Source of the DNA: Nonlabens xiamenensis
GTDB taxonomy: Bacteria > Bacteroidota > Bacteroidia > Flavobacteriales > Flavobacteriaceae
NCBI RefSeq assembly: GCF_003865345.1
Contig: NZ_RMVE01000008.1
Coordinates: 1-61,659 of the forward strand
DNA length: 61,659 nucleotides
Direction: 5' to 3'
Positions 7,823 through 17,866 of this stretch are shown here, in pieces; the stretch's first letter is position 1; every line of letters begins with the position of its first letter. Both the position numbers and the translations under genes were made by a program. The notes beneath the pieces are model-generated. The model was not told the DNA's origin. It searched no databases and was given only the letters and a program-made list of their open reading frames with translations.

Positions 7823-10800
7823 TTAGTTCTGTGTGGCGTATTTATATTCGTTTTCGGAAAGCACATTGCCATCGTGGTCTACCACGCGCTCTAGGCGATT
7901 AAAGTCATCATCATACTCGTAGATTGTGCTGCGCCCCCTGGGGTCCGTCATTTTCGTAATGCCGACTCCTACTTCGTACTCGTAGGTGGTCAACAAAAAT
8001 GGATCCTCAACGCTAAAGGCCGAACGCAGGGCGTCAATGGCAGACAGGTCCGTTTCATCAAACGCATCTAGCTGCTGTTCAGTTATCCCCAGCCTAGAAG
8101 CCAAATCTGCATAGGACAAGCCTTCAATCTTGGCGATGGGGAGTGAACCATTGTGCCCCCAGATATAACTCACGTGCGTCCCGTCTTTTTTACTCACATC
8201 TAAGACATTGCCAAATTCATCATAACGATGATATTTTAATCGCGATTCCGAGGGCATATCGCCCTTGGCAGTGCGCACTTCTGTGGCCACAAATTGATTG
8301 GTTAGTGGTTGATCATAAATGTACTGTACAGTTGAAGTAAGTTCATTATTTAGGTAACTTCTTTGTAAGATTGGAGACTCCTTCATATTTGCGTTTGTTC
8401 TCATTTCATTTATTATAATGATGTCAGACGCATTAAATAAGCTACTTATGGTCGATGGACTATTTCCTTGTAAATAGAAGTCAGAATAAACAATTTGATT
8501 TTCTATTGTTTCTCCTTCGCTATTCGTTGTGATTTGCTTGTTTAATTGGAGATTATTGGGATTGTAGGTTGATGTAGTAGTGTTAGAAACAATTGTTGGG
8601 TTATTGGAAGAATCGTAATAATAACTCTTTTGAGATGAGGATTTCAGATAAGAAAAATTAAAGAAGTCAATATTTAATACATTATGTAACAACACAGGAG
8701 TAATTAGCGGGCTAACAGAACCACAATCGCCATAATACCCAGATGTTCCTGAAGAAAGTGGTGAAACATCTTGTGTCTGATTTATATAATTTTGAAGCGT
8801 ATGATAATATACGGTTCGAGCACAATCTTTTCGTTCGACAGGAAAAAGAGTGATTCCTATAGGCTCTTGAAAATAATCAAATTCATTTATTTCTTCCGAT
8901 AGAATTCTATCTTGTTGATCATATATCTTTTTTGTTTTTAACAAACCATGCTTGAATGATAAATCTCTCGTAGGGGTGAATGGCCAGATGTAGCTATATT
9001 GAGAATTACTCGGGTAATCTTTTGGATTTGAATATTCTAATTCTGTTACGCCAAGATAATTGTTGCCTAAGAAGTTATCATCACTCTTGATAATTTTAAC
9101 CTTACTATAACCAACATAACCACCTTTCGTAAGGCTGGATCTCGGCATATAATTATACTGAGTAACGTCGTAATGAAGAGTATATGGATCAACAGTACCC
9201 GTTAAACCATTATTACCTGATGAGATCTCTGTAACAATAGCAAATTCATAAGATTTTTCAAAATCGTACCAATTATCATGATCCAAAACTCCATCAATGA
9301 CGCCATAGTGATTAATAATATTTGGTAATAACGTAAGACCCAAAGGACCGTCATCATAGATAAACTTAGTGGTCAAGGGAAGTCCTCCTAAAGATTCATA
9401 ATCTTTGATTGTTTTAATTCGAAGTCCACCTCCCGCAACATACCTCTGCAATGTGTTTTTTGCAGATCTAAAGTACATTTTTGATTCAACGTGCAGCGGT
9501 ACTTGGTTTGTGGTGCTGACACTTAAATTCCTAAAACTCATAATGTAGCTTCCAGCTTCTAATCTTTGTAGACCATCTTTATCAAAGGAACCTCCGGTAT
9601 AGAATTCAAAAGAATTGTTAGAGGTGTTGAATTTTTCTATAACAAAACTAAGGTTATTTAAATATGATATGACTGAAGGATCCGTTGGATCTCCGAAAAT
9701 AAAATTCTTGTAAAAAGACACATCTTGTTCAAAATCAATTGTAAATAAAACGTCCGGTCCTTGAACTAATTGATAATCATTAGAAGTATGGGAATTGAAA
9801 ACAACTGAACTTTGTTCAAGGGTAGAGTTGATAATATTTTTATCATAGAATTCATAATCCGTTAAATCTCTATCTCCTAAGCTATTGATCTTGTTGCTTT
9901 CAAATTCAAATTCTTTAAAACCAGAGGTGGGATAGTCGATTCTAAGTAGACTTCCATATTTTACTGATTCTTCATTTGCACTAGATTTGTGAATTTCCCA
10001 ACTCGTTGGCATCCATATATCACTAGGTTCATTATAGTATCCCCAAATATCAGTTATATCAGAAAATGAAAGCGAAAGTGTAGAATTAGGCACTAGTTCT
10101 TCAGGTTTATAGTAACTTAAAATATAATCCATGGATTCTGTAGACAAAATATCCTTTTTAAATGATATTTTGTCTAGAAAGAGTCTTTGGTAATCATCGA
10201 CATCAGGACCTTGAGAGTTATATTCAAAATCAACGGTTTTTAAGGCGTTAGAGTTATTATTGTTTAGTATTATAATACGCTCCAGAACTTTACCTGAATT
10301 ATCATCATATTCCATATGATGATCTGTTGATGTTTCAAAGTGTATTTCTACTCCATCATTGAAAGTGATAAGTTGTGGTTTTTTAGTATCAATGGTTAAA
10401 AAAGTAATTTGGTTGGTTTCTTTTGGAAGAGCTATCGAATTATTGTAATCCTCATAGCCAGGAGTAGGATACTGAGGGTCTTTTTCAAATACCTTGATAT
10501 AAGAGAAGTTGAAGCCTGTATGATCTACGTTTCTAACAAATGTTTCGGGGATGTTTTGGTCTTGTAAATAAAAATTACCTTCTTCTAAGGTAATAGCATT
10601 AATGTAGTTTTTGGTTTTCACAATTCCAGTGGCCAGTTTTTCTTCTATGTCATAATAGTTGTAACTAAGAAGAGATTGATCATTTGAATTTAAGACTGAT
10701 GAGACTTTCCAAGCAGACTTATAAGTGTTTGTTAATTCTGAAGGATTGATGTCTGAACCATCTTGATACTCTGTAAAGGTTACATTTCTAGATTGGGTTA

Positions 10801-11566
10801 ATTCTGGTTGGTTTAAGATGTATTGATTACCATTCACATCAGTAACCTTAAATGAATTGATTTCAAATGTCAAAGGGTCATAATTATTGACTTCAACTTT
10901 TAAATTTGAATTGTTCTCTAAATATTTAATTATCAAAGTAGAGCTTGGAGGTTGTAATCTGTGGATTACAAATCTAGCGGTTTCCCCAAAGATATTTACT
11001 TGATATAAATCTAAGTCTTTGTCGAAGGCTCCTTCTTGGTAAACCTGACCTGATCCCCATCCCATAGTATTCCATAGAAAGTTTTTCGTTTCAAAGTCAG
11101 ATGCTGAAGCAGGGTTACTCCAATCAATGCCAAAATAATTATTGTGTAAAACTCCTACCTGCTTGGTGTCTCTAAATTGATTTGAGGGGTGCGTCTTATA
11201 ATATTCATCTGGAATCCCTCTAACTGTTCTAGAAATAACAGCCTCTCCGCTTAAAGACCATGATACACCTGTCCAACTTGACCTTTCGGTAACTTTTAAA
11301 TTTGTAGTACTATAATTTAATGCCAAATTAAGAGGAGTATTTGGAGCTATATTTTTATTATAAATAGGTATAGATATACTGGGTTGGCCTGTGTAATAAT
11401 CTACAGGTATTTCCTCAATTTTCATTAAGGAAGCAACAGTTGGCGAAGGCGGTATAATCGTTGGTAAATCTGATGGGCTTGAATTTTGTGCTTGAGTAAA
11501 ATTAAAAAGCAAAAATGCAAGGATAAGAGTTGATTCTAAATTATTGAAAGAAAAAGATTTAATCAT
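7823..11566 (-). CDS. SpvB/YD-repeat-like secreted protein, partner of the Rhs protein
   Basis: A 1247-residue protein with an N-terminal hydrophobic leader ending near FTQAQ. The typical Bacteroidetes Rhs-partner start follows (PTVASLMKIEEIPVDYYTGQPSISIPIY ... LNYSTTNLKVTERSSWTGVSWSLSGEAVISRTVRG). The long middle is SpvB-like, and YD repeats stand at the C-terminus (DPRGRSTIYEYDDDFNRLERVVDHDGNVLSENEYKYA). In related loci such a protein precedes a DUF6443 Rhs protein, as it does here, 11 bp upstream of the 1504-residue gene. The arrangement resembles the TcB/TcC-like two-part shell, with this protein as possible shell base. That analogy is inference; the domain order is what I see. Confidence 0.8.
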   Translation of the reverse strand: MIKSFSFNNLESTLILAFLLFNFTQAQNSSPSDLPTIIPPSPTVASLMKIEEIPVDYYTGQPSISIPIYNKNIAPNTPLNLALNYSTTNLKVTERSSWTGVSWSLSGEAVISRTVRGIPDEYYKTHPSNQFRDTKQVGVLHNNYFGIDWSNPASASDFETKNFLWNTMGWGSGQVYQEGAFDKDLDLYQVNIFGETARFVIHRLQPPSSTLIIKYLENNSNLKVEVNNYDPLTFEINSFKVTDVNGNQYILNQPELTQSRNVTFTEYQDGSDINPSELTNTYKSAWKVSSVLNSNDQSLLSYNYYDIEEKLATGIVKTKNYINAITLEEGNFYLQDQNIPETFVRNVDHTGFNFSYIKVFEKDPQYPTPGYEDYNNSIALPKETNQITFLTIDTKKPQLITFNDGVEIHFETSTDHHMEYDDNSGKVLERIIILNNNNSNALKTVDFEYNSQGPDVDDYQRLFLDKISFKKDILSTESMDYILSYYKPEELVPNSTLSLSFSDITDIWGYYNEPSDIWMPTSWEIHKSSANEESVKYGSLLRIDYPTSGFKEFEFESNKINSLGDRDLTDYEFYDKNIINSTLEQSSVVFNSHTSNDYQLVQGPDVLFTIDFEQDVSFYKNFIFGDPTDPSVISYLNNLSFVIEKFNTSNNSFEFYTGGSFDKDGLQRLEAGSYIMSFRNLSVSTTNQVPLHVESKMYFRSAKNTLQRYVAGGGLRIKTIKDYESLGGLPLTTKFIYDDGPLGLTLLPNIINHYGVIDGVLDHDNWYDFEKSYEFAIVTEISSGNNGLTGTVDPYTLHYDVTQYNYMPRSSLTKGGYVGYSKVKIIKSDDNFLGNNYLGVTELEYSNPKDYPSNSQYSYIWPFTPTRDLSFKHGLLKTKKIYDQQDRILSEEINEFDYFQEPIGITLFPVERKDCARTVYYHTLQNYINQTQDVSPLSSGTSGYYGDCGSVSPLITPVLLHNVLNIDFFNFSYLKSSSQKSYYYDSSNNPTIVSNTTTSTYNPNNLQLNKQITTNSEGETIENQIVYSDFYLQGNSPSTISSLFNASDIIIINEMRTNANMKESPILQRSYLNNELTSTVQYIYDQPLTNQFVATEVRTAKGDMPSESRLKYHRYDEFGNVLDVSKKDGTHVSYIWGHNGSLPIAKIEGLSYADLASRLGITEQQLDAFDETDLSAIDALRSAFSVEDPFLLTTYEYEVGVGITKMTDPRGRSTIYEYDDDFNRLERVVDHDGNVLSENEYKYATQN

Positions 11567-11570
11567 GGTT

Positions 11571-11578
11571 TTGGTTGG
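11571..11578 (-). promoter_or_regulatory. CCAACCAA leader motif before the SpvB-like start codon
   Basis: The octamer CCAACCAA is placed 4 nt before the ATG at 11566. It is shared with the two other Rhs-locus genes and absent from the starts of the neighbouring secretion genes that I inspected. Confidence 0.4.
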
Positions 11579-11780
11579 TATTCTAATTAATGTTCTCGCT
11601 AAACTTATAGTGAATATTTAAATTTAAAATATGTATTACATATTTCTAGCAGTTAAATAAAACTTGTTAAATATATCTCATACATATTCTTCTTTGTAGC
11701 AGATCACTTGTCTTAACAAATGGTTAACAGAAACTATTTATATTTATCAAAACAAAATTAGCTTCAACACTCGTGGTAAA

Positions 11781-11830
11781 CTAGAGTTAGGACGGTTTCT
11801 AGATGAAATTGACCGCTTCTAACTTTAGAG
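11781..11830. repeat. imperfect inverted repeat
   Basis: The arms AGTTAG-GA-CGGT and ACCG-CTT-CTAACT surround a loop that itself has TTTC/GAAA pairing. There is no T-tract on either side, so a plain intrinsic terminator is unlikely. It could be a regulatory or end-of-transcript hairpin. Confidence 0.35.
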
Positions 11831-12088
11831 AACGATTTAACAGTTTATCTAACGCTATAACTAAATCCCCATAATTCCTAGCTCTTTAATTTTAGGTCCT
11901 TTTGAAATATAGGGTCATTTTAATTTTATAAAAATTAGAGGTTTTTTTCTAAACTTTTAAATTAGGCATCGTGGGTACTCATAGTTGTAATTTGATGTTT
12001 TTACAAAAGCCTTAATAAATACGATTTTGCTGAGCCGATTTAATTAATTTTTGTCTTCCAACTGATCCATCCCTCAGTTGTCCCTAGT

Positions 12089-12646
12089 TTACCCTTCAGT
12101 ATTTCTCAACACCTGACCGTAGTAAGCACCTCCGGCATTATCTCCTTGAAAAGCAAAATGGCGATGCCCACCAAAATATGGGCCTAGCTTCAATTTCATT
12201 TGAAGCATCTCATATGGATGTGTGGTGATTGGAGGGAAGAATGTCAAATTATAGGGATTGCTCTCGGACAACGAATTTAGCACTGAATTTTTTTGTATTT
12301 GATGATCATAGCTATTGATATCCACCCTGCCATTGGTTCTCCTTGAAACATGTCCACCTATATTCAAATTCCATCCCAGCCCTACCAAGCTTGCTTCTTC
12401 TTCAACTTTTATTCCCCCCGCATGATAGCGAAGGTTAATCGGGATTGAGATAGCCCCGTCTCGGATCGTATGTAGAGGGATATTTATGTCTGGTACACCA
12501 GTATATAAATTAGTTTTAATATCTTCAAACTTCATAAAAGAAGCAACATCAGGACTCGCAAAATCTGGAGCCGTCTTTACATCTGGTCCGGATGATTGCT
12601 GTGCGAATACAAGAAATAAATTTGAAAATAGGATGAAAAAAGTCAT
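12089..12646 (-). pseudogene. truncated SpvB/YD-repeat-like protein (N-terminal piece only)
   Basis: About 185 residues that match the start of the full-length neighbour in pattern: signal peptide (MTFFILFSNLFLVFAQQ), then PDVASFMKFEDIKTNLYTGVPDINIPLH, LRYHAGGIKVEEEASLVGLGWNLNIGG and VSRRTNGR. The protein stops where its homologue continues for another thousand residues. I chose the ATG at 12646 because it directly starts the signal peptide; the frame extends ten codons further. A CCAACCAA leader lies 14 nt upstream. It may be the stub of an older rhs operon cut by recombination, or a small secreted partner still made. Only the N-terminal similarity is certain. Confidence 0.6.
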
Positions 12647-12660
12647 CAAATGACTTTGGG

Positions 12661-12668
12661 TTGGTTGG
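12661..12668 (-). promoter_or_regulatory. CCAACCAA leader motif before the truncated SpvB-like gene
   Basis: Third copy of the octamer, 14 nt upstream of the ATG at 12646. It suggests that the stub and the two intact genes descend from similar operon heads. Confidence 0.35.
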
Positions 12669-12797
12669 TAGGTCATTAGTTTTAATTTGAACTAAAAATA
12701 AATGCAATCCTCCATCAACATATTAACCCAATGTAAAATAACTCTAGTTTAACAACTATTACCTTTGAGCAGATTTGGAATGTCTGACGAAGCGAAT

Positions 12798-13295
12798 TTA
12801 CCTGTTAGAAAGTAAGATCAACTCAAGACTTAAATGTTCTGACTCTCGGTATGTTCTTTTATGAACTAGCCATGATGCACTGACCAAACGGGTGTTGGAA
12901 CTGTCTTGTAGTAATTGATCAATGAATTGAATCAATTCCCGATATTGCCCTTTCAACTGGAGTTGATGGTACTTGACAATACTAAGATCACCAGATATAA
13001 CGATTTCATCATTATAATTGACGATTTCGAGCGATTGAGCCTCTTTCGTATATTGTAACAATAACGTCCGTAAATCTTTTTGTGAAATATTATTCTCAGC
13101 CAGCTTAGTTTTAATCATCCTATTTTGTGAAGCAAGCCTTTCTAAATTTCTTTGCTTTTCTTTAAGCCCTTGGATGTTGATAGTCTTCAGCTCCTGATGA
13201 TAAGCGAAAGTATTTTTGACTGTAAATTGCCAAGAAATAACTATTATGACCAATATGATCATAATTAAAATAATGTTACGTTTATCGAGTTTCAT
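12798..13295 (-). CDS. GspM/PilO-like inner-membrane assembly protein
   Basis: A 165-residue bitopic protein with a short cytoplasmic N-terminus, one transmembrane helix (about residues 8-25, IILIMIILVIIVISW), a coiled coil (LKEKQRNLERLASQNRMIKTKLAEN) and a small C-terminal alpha/beta domain. This is the architecture of GspM/PilO, which holds the assembly platform together with GspL/PilN. It is the last gene of the minus-strand secretion operon and overlaps the GspL-like gene by 14 bp. The sequence match is by architecture and position rather than by a signature motif. It precedes the Rhs locus in the same orientation by about 150 bp. Confidence 0.65.
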   Translation of the reverse strand: MKLDKRNIILIMIILVIIVISWQFTVKNTFAYHQELKTINIQGLKEKQRNLERLASQNRMIKTKLAENNISQKDLRTLLLQYTKEAQSLEIVNYNDEIVISGDLSIVKYHQLQLKGQYRELIQFIDQLLQDSSNTRLVSASWLVHKRTYRESEHLSLELILLSNR

Positions 13296-14307
13296 CCAGT
13301 CGAACTAATATTTTAAAATCTACTTTTCCTGCATCTTCATTGATAGACTGTACCAAAACTTCGCTTATTAGATCTTGCTCTTTTAGAAAAGCCAAATAAT
13401 CGTTCAATAAGATTTTAGAAGTTGTAACTCCTGAAAGAATCAACTCATTTTGTTGAATTCGTAACTCTTGATCCACCTTAATTTTAGATTTTAAAGGTTG
13501 ATATTCAACGGTATTAAATTTGATTTCTTCATCAAAAAGCATAATGCTATTAAGGAATCTTATTAATTCGATGTCTTCAGAGTTATCACTATTTAATATC
13601 AATCGATTTGCTTTCACTTCCTCTTGCAAGTTTTGAATTTTCTGATCAATATTTTTAAATGATTGGGCTGAGATCTTAACAGTTTCCAGCTCTTTCCTGT
13701 ACTGCTCGTGATAAAAGAAATTGATCAATAATCCAACTAAAAACACTGTAATGGCAGACCACTTAACGACCTCAAAAAAACGCTTGTTAAATAATTTTTC
13801 TTGAAAGTTCTTTTCTAGAGCGTCGAGATTACTTTGACCATTAACTGACTTCAACCTCATTCCCAAACCAATCTCGGCGAGTTCACCGTCAGTAAAATCT
13901 TGATTACTCGTTGAAATTGCGGTCAGCGAAGGAGCAAGTCTGATATGATTGATATAGCGTTTAGGCAGGTTATGTTTGTCTATAAGTGATTTCAAATAAG
14001 ATTTTTTAATGATTGAAATCACATTGCAATTTAAAGACTGATAATCAAAATATATATCTGTAGTCCTGATGGCAGGAAACGCCTCTTCCAGTGCATCTTG
14101 TGGATTACTACTGACTACGATCTCAGTAATAATTTCCTTAGATTTTAGGATGAGCAACGTGTCATAGAAATGAAAATTATCAGTCACTTTAGGACTATAT
14201 TCCTTTACAATCGATATACTGCCTTCTTTTATAGCTACCTCATAAGCCGTGAGGACTTCTTCATTAAGTACTAAAGCTATAGGGCGGTATGAGAATTGAT
14301 ATTTCAA
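13282..14307 (-). CDS. GspL-like (PilM-PilN type) assembly platform protein
   Basis: A 341-residue protein. The N-terminal ~170 residues are soluble and resemble a degenerate actin-like PilM/GspL cytoplasmic domain. A single transmembrane helix follows at about 183-203 (VVKWSAITVFLVGLLINFFYH). Then come a coiled coil (KISAQSFKNIDQKIQNLQEEVKANRL) and a PilN-like periplasmic domain. In T2SS, GspL links the ATPase GspE to the inner-membrane platform. The gene lies between the secretin gene (5 bp upstream) and the GspM-like gene (overlap), as expected. Recognition rests on topology and context. Confidence 0.65.
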   Translation of the reverse strand: MKYQFSYRPIALVLNEEVLTAYEVAIKEGSISIVKEYSPKVTDNFHFYDTLLILKSKEIITEIVVSSNPQDALEEAFPAIRTTDIYFDYQSLNCNVISIIKKSYLKSLIDKHNLPKRYINHIRLAPSLTAISTSNQDFTDGELAEIGLGMRLKSVNGQSNLDALEKNFQEKLFNKRFFEVVKWSAITVFLVGLLINFFYHEQYRKELETVKISAQSFKNIDQKIQNLQEEVKANRLILNSDNSEDIELIRFLNSIMLFDEEIKFNTVEYQPLKSKIKVDQELRIQQNELILSGVTTSKILLNDYLAFLKEQDLISEVLVQSINEDAGKVDFKILVRLDETR

Positions 14308-14312
14308 TGCAA

Positions 14313-16460
14313 TTACTTAAGAACAGTAGGACGTATAAGAATGGCTAGCTTGCGCTTAGTTCCTTCGCGCACTCTCTTGCTAAACAAAAATTTGATAATG
14401 GGAATTCTTGCCAGAAAAGGAACTCCAGAACCCGTATTGCTTTTAATAACTTCCTCTAAGCCACCCAGAATAACTATATCCTTGTCTTGAACTCTGATGG
14501 TGGAAGTAAATTGACGAGAAGTGATATCGGGTGGTGCGTCTTCATTGATTCGAGTTCCAGTAAAAGTTGATTGGTTGACCACAATTCCCATAGTGATTTC
14601 TCCTTCCTCAGAGACTACCGGCTTAATGAATACACCTAATTCTGCATCTATTGGCTGAAAATTTTCAACAATTTGTGTTTGCGGATTTTGAGCCCCAATA
14701 ATATCTCTGCTGGTAATGACATAATAAGTTGTTTGTCCGATGGAAAGGTTGGCTTGATGACCGTTCAAAACGGAAAGTTTAGGTGAAGATTGAATATTGA
14801 TATCTCCATTAGTTTCCATGGCCTTTAGTCTAGCAAAAAAATTTGGAACAACCCTGCCTAAGTTAATGGAAGCAAAACCTTCTATGCCTCCAAGAACCCT
14901 ATTTACAGTATTTGCCCCGAGAGTAAGATCAGTATTGGGGTAAATATTACCTGTCGTGTTGGTGGGCTGATTAGCCAGACCCCACTCGATTCCCGTTTCT
15001 ACAGTAGAAGTACGATTAATCTCAATAATCATAGTCTCTATTAATATGACGGGAACTGGTTTGTCAATGGAGTTGACTAATTTTTTAAATTTTTCAACCT
15101 TATCTGCGGCTCCACTTACTACAAAACTGTTTAACTCCCGATCTATTTTAATATCCAAAGACTGGATCACATCATCTGGCATCAAATCGCTGATGACATC
15201 AGCAAGACCTTCAGTATTAGCAGGATAATTTTGTCTCGGTAAATTGTTAGCAAGATTATTTGAGTTTTGAGAAAACCCGTTGTTTGTGATAAGTCCATTT
15301 TGGCTGAAATTACCTGCACGGGCAAATGATTGTTGCACCGCAAAGCTATTGTTTCTTTCCAACTCTTGATCCTTAATAATCTCAATAGAGCGGTATTTTA
15401 AAGGCACCAATTCGACAGTTCGCAAGGATAACTGCGAGCTGGTTCCGAAGTAAAATAAATTACCTTCTCTTTTAAAGGTATACGCATCAGCTGGATTTTG
15501 ATCCTGATTATTGCTGCGCCTGGTGTTTATCTGACCGTTGATAGGGTCAGTGCTCAAATTTGTGTTTTGCTGTGATTCAAAAATTTTCCGCAGTAAATCC
15601 TCAAACTCAATAGAATTGGATTTCATAGTAGCCTTGCCCGCATCTGACAATGGGGAGGCAAGAAAAATGCCAAGATCCAGATCTTCAGCAATGGATAATA
15701 CAATATTTTCAACCGATACCTCTTTAAAATTAACTCTTAATTGCTGTCTTAAAGTATCAAGAATAGTGTAGTCGAAATTACGCCCACGACGTTCAAATGG
15801 TCTAGAGCTTGAAGAGCCAGCTTCTGTAGGAATAGAGGAAAATAAGTAAAAACCATCTTCCGACTCCTCAAACAATAGATTATTACCTAGCGCTAATTGT
15901 TCCATGGCCTTTTTAAGCTGTACGTCTTTAATAAAGATACTCAATGCTTTGTTTTGTAAACTTTTGTCGTAGAGCAGATTCTTCCCAGTTTGTTCGGTAA
16001 TCGTCCTGAAAACTTCATCTAACGGGGCATTATTTAGATCCATGGATATGTATCCTCTGGAAAGATCATAGTTTACTTCTGAGCGATCAGTATTCACTAC
16101 AACTTGTGGTTCAATCCATTTTTTTACGGTAATTATATTACCGACAAAATCATATTCAAGTCCATATTGCTTGGCCAAATAGAGAAGAAGATTGCTCACT
16201 TCTACCTCGTTGAAGGTATTTTCAATTCTAATATTTTTCAGCTCTTGAGCGATTACCATGTTCATGTCATGTACTCTGGCTACCGCAGTGAGCAAGGTAT
16301 GAACATCTGTATTAGCAAGGTCCAGCTCAACAGTTTCTCCTAGACCTTCAATTTGTTGCACCTGCTGAGCGATTTTAGCCTCTAATTGGATAAGCCGCGA
16401 ATTTTGCGCCAAAGAAAGACTAGTTAAAAGTAAGAAGATGATGGTTGGGAAGTACTTCAT
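14313..16460 (-). CDS. gspD: secretin (GspD/PilQ family)
   Basis: A 715-residue outer-membrane secretin with a signal peptide (MKYFPTIIFLLLTSLSLAQ). N-terminal STN/N0-like domains follow (LLYLAKQYGLEYDFVGNIITVKKW; a second unit LDEVFRTITEQTGKNLLYDKSL), then N-domain repeats. A low-complexity Asn/Gln-rich insert lies near 370-410. The C-terminal secretin domain has the hallmarks PVPVILIETMIIEINR, INIQSSPKLSVLNGHQA and KDIVILGGLEE...GVPFLARIPIIKFLFS. It forms the gated ring through which folded periplasmic substrates or a pilus pass. The stop is 2 bp before the end of gspE, so the operon is tight. No lipobox is present; a separate pilotin may be needed. Confidence 0.92.
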   Translation of the reverse strand: MKYFPTIIFLLLTSLSLAQNSRLIQLEAKIAQQVQQIEGLGETVELDLANTDVHTLLTAVARVHDMNMVIAQELKNIRIENTFNEVEVSNLLLYLAKQYGLEYDFVGNIITVKKWIEPQVVVNTDRSEVNYDLSRGYISMDLNNAPLDEVFRTITEQTGKNLLYDKSLQNKALSIFIKDVQLKKAMEQLALGNNLLFEESEDGFYLFSSIPTEAGSSSSRPFERRGRNFDYTILDTLRQQLRVNFKEVSVENIVLSIAEDLDLGIFLASPLSDAGKATMKSNSIEFEDLLRKIFESQQNTNLSTDPINGQINTRRSNNQDQNPADAYTFKREGNLFYFGTSSQLSLRTVELVPLKYRSIEIIKDQELERNNSFAVQQSFARAGNFSQNGLITNNGFSQNSNNLANNLPRQNYPANTEGLADVISDLMPDDVIQSLDIKIDRELNSFVVSGAADKVEKFKKLVNSIDKPVPVILIETMIIEINRTSTVETGIEWGLANQPTNTTGNIYPNTDLTLGANTVNRVLGGIEGFASINLGRVVPNFFARLKAMETNGDINIQSSPKLSVLNGHQANLSIGQTTYYVITSRDIIGAQNPQTQIVENFQPIDAELGVFIKPVVSEEGEITMGIVVNQSTFTGTRINEDAPPDITSRQFTSTIRVQDKDIVILGGLEEVIKSNTGSGVPFLARIPIIKFLFSKRVREGTKRKLAILIRPTVLK

Positions 16461-16462
16461 AA

Positions 16463-17866
16463 TTATTCAATCAGTAGGGGGTAAACCTCGGCGTAGGAAG
16501 TTTTTCGATCTTTTAAAAGACGTATGGCTTGTTCTTTAATGCTGATAAAACTAAGGGAATCTGCATCACTATCATAAGATGAGCTGTTATTTTTAATTTT
16601 TTCAGTCATTTTTTCGTCAATTTCAATCATTTCAAACAACGCTGTTCTTCCTGAATATCCAGTGTAATGACAACGAGAGCATCCTTTAGCTAAAGCGTGT
16701 TGATGAAGAAAAGCCTTATTATGTGTAAAAAGCGCTATATCAGAATTTTCTATTTCCATGCAATGCGTACATAATAATCGCACGAGCCGCTGTGCCACAC
16801 TAAGGTTGAGCGTTGAGGCAATAAGGTAGTTGGGAATACCCATGTCCTTTAATCGGTCAATTGTTCCCAAAGCAGAATTGGTATGTATTGTTGATAACAC
16901 CAGATGTCCAGTTAGAGAGGCCTTAACAGCCATTTGAGCGGTTTCTTGATCCCGGATTTCTCCCACCATGATTATATCTGGATCTTGTCTTAGGAAAGTT
17001 TTCAACGCTGCAGCAAAATCAAAACCTATATCATGTTTAACCTGCACCTGATTAATCCCTTCCAACGTATATTCAATTGGATCCTCAACCGTAAGTACAT
17101 TATTGCTTTCTTGATTTAACTCCTTTAAAGTGGCATAGAGCGTTGTGGTTTTTCCAGAACCAGTAGGTCCACTAATCAATATAATGCCATTGGTCTTGTT
17201 GTAGGCTTTTTTATAAGTCTCCAACTGATCGTGTGAGAGTCCTAATTTAGAAATACTTACGTCTTCTTGATTTGACTCCAATAAACGCATTACCACTTTC
17301 TCTCCATGCAGACTCGGTAAGGAAGATACCCGGATGTCTATTTGACCTACACCTTGAATCCGTTGAGAAATTCTGCCATCCTGATTTCTTCTTTTTTCAG
17401 AAATATTTAAATTGGATTTAATCTTTATTTTATTCACTAGAAGTGAATGTTCCGAGGCTGGTAATTGATAAAATGTTTTTAAGGCACCGTCAATACGAAA
17501 TCTTACCCTTGTTTGTTTAGACAAAGGTTCTACATGAACATCGCTCGAATTTACTTGATATGCGTGATGAATAATAGTTTCAAAAACATCATCACTTACT
17601 TGTAAACGGCGACTACCCGTAGCGGAATTAACTCTATAATTAAAAGAAACATACTGATCAAAATCTGACTCAGTTATTCTTTCAAATGTGAGTTGTTCGT
17701 CCAGGATCATACTAATCTCCTGTTTTTTCAGTATTTCCTCAGGCAATTTGTGATAGGCCAAAATACCTTTTGAATGCTTTTTTACCAATATGATTCCATA
17801 ATGATTCACCTGCTCTGGAGTAAGCATCTGCTTAAGTTGGGCTGGTATGGAATAATCGATGATCAA
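16463..17866 (-). CDS. gspE: type II secretion/pilus assembly ATPase GspE
   Basis: A 467-residue hexameric ATPase with Walker A GPTGSGKT at 233-240, an Asp box (LTVEDPIEY near 258-266), Walker B around 295-303 (DPDIIMVGE), a His box (LSTIHTNSALGTIDRL) and a CxxC zinc region (LCTHC ... CSRCHYTGYSGRTALFE). The N-terminal domain is short for GspE. It powers pseudopilus assembly at the inner membrane. The start is a TTG whose codon overlaps the TGA of the prepilin-peptidase gene, suggesting translational coupling. The family is certain. T2SS versus type IV pilus is decided only by neighbours, with no PilT retraction ATPase in view. Confidence 0.93.
   Translation of the reverse strand: MIIDYSIPAQLKQMLTPEQVNHYGIILVKKHSKGILAYHKLPEEILKKQEISMILDEQLTFERITESDFDQYVSFNYRVNSATGSRRLQVSDDVFETIIHHAYQVNSSDVHVEPLSKQTRVRFRIDGALKTFYQLPASEHSLLVNKIKIKSNLNISEKRRNQDGRISQRIQGVGQIDIRVSSLPSLHGEKVVMRLLESNQEDVSISKLGLSHDQLETYKKAYNKTNGIILISGPTGSGKTTTLYATLKELNQESNNVLTVEDPIEYTLEGINQVQVKHDIGFDFAAALKTFLRQDPDIIMVGEIRDQETAQMAVKASLTGHLVLSTIHTNSALGTIDRLKDMGIPNYLIASTLNLSVAQRLVRLLCTHCMEIENSDIALFTHNKAFLHQHALAKGCSRCHYTGYSGRTALFEMIEIDEKMTEKIKNNSSSYDSDADSLSFISIKEQAIRLLKDRKTSYAEVYPLLIE

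Larger units (their letters stand above)
11567..12088. other. 522-bp AT-rich intergenic region
   Basis: No gene is evident. It separates the truncated SpvB-like gene from the full-length one. An imperfect hairpin sits at 11781-11830 (AGTTAG..CGGT / ACCG..CTAACT). A CAAAATTA at 11753-11760 reads TAATTTTG on the minus strand, which fits a -7 element for the rhs operon, but no clear TTG lies at the right distance. Confidence 0.4.
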
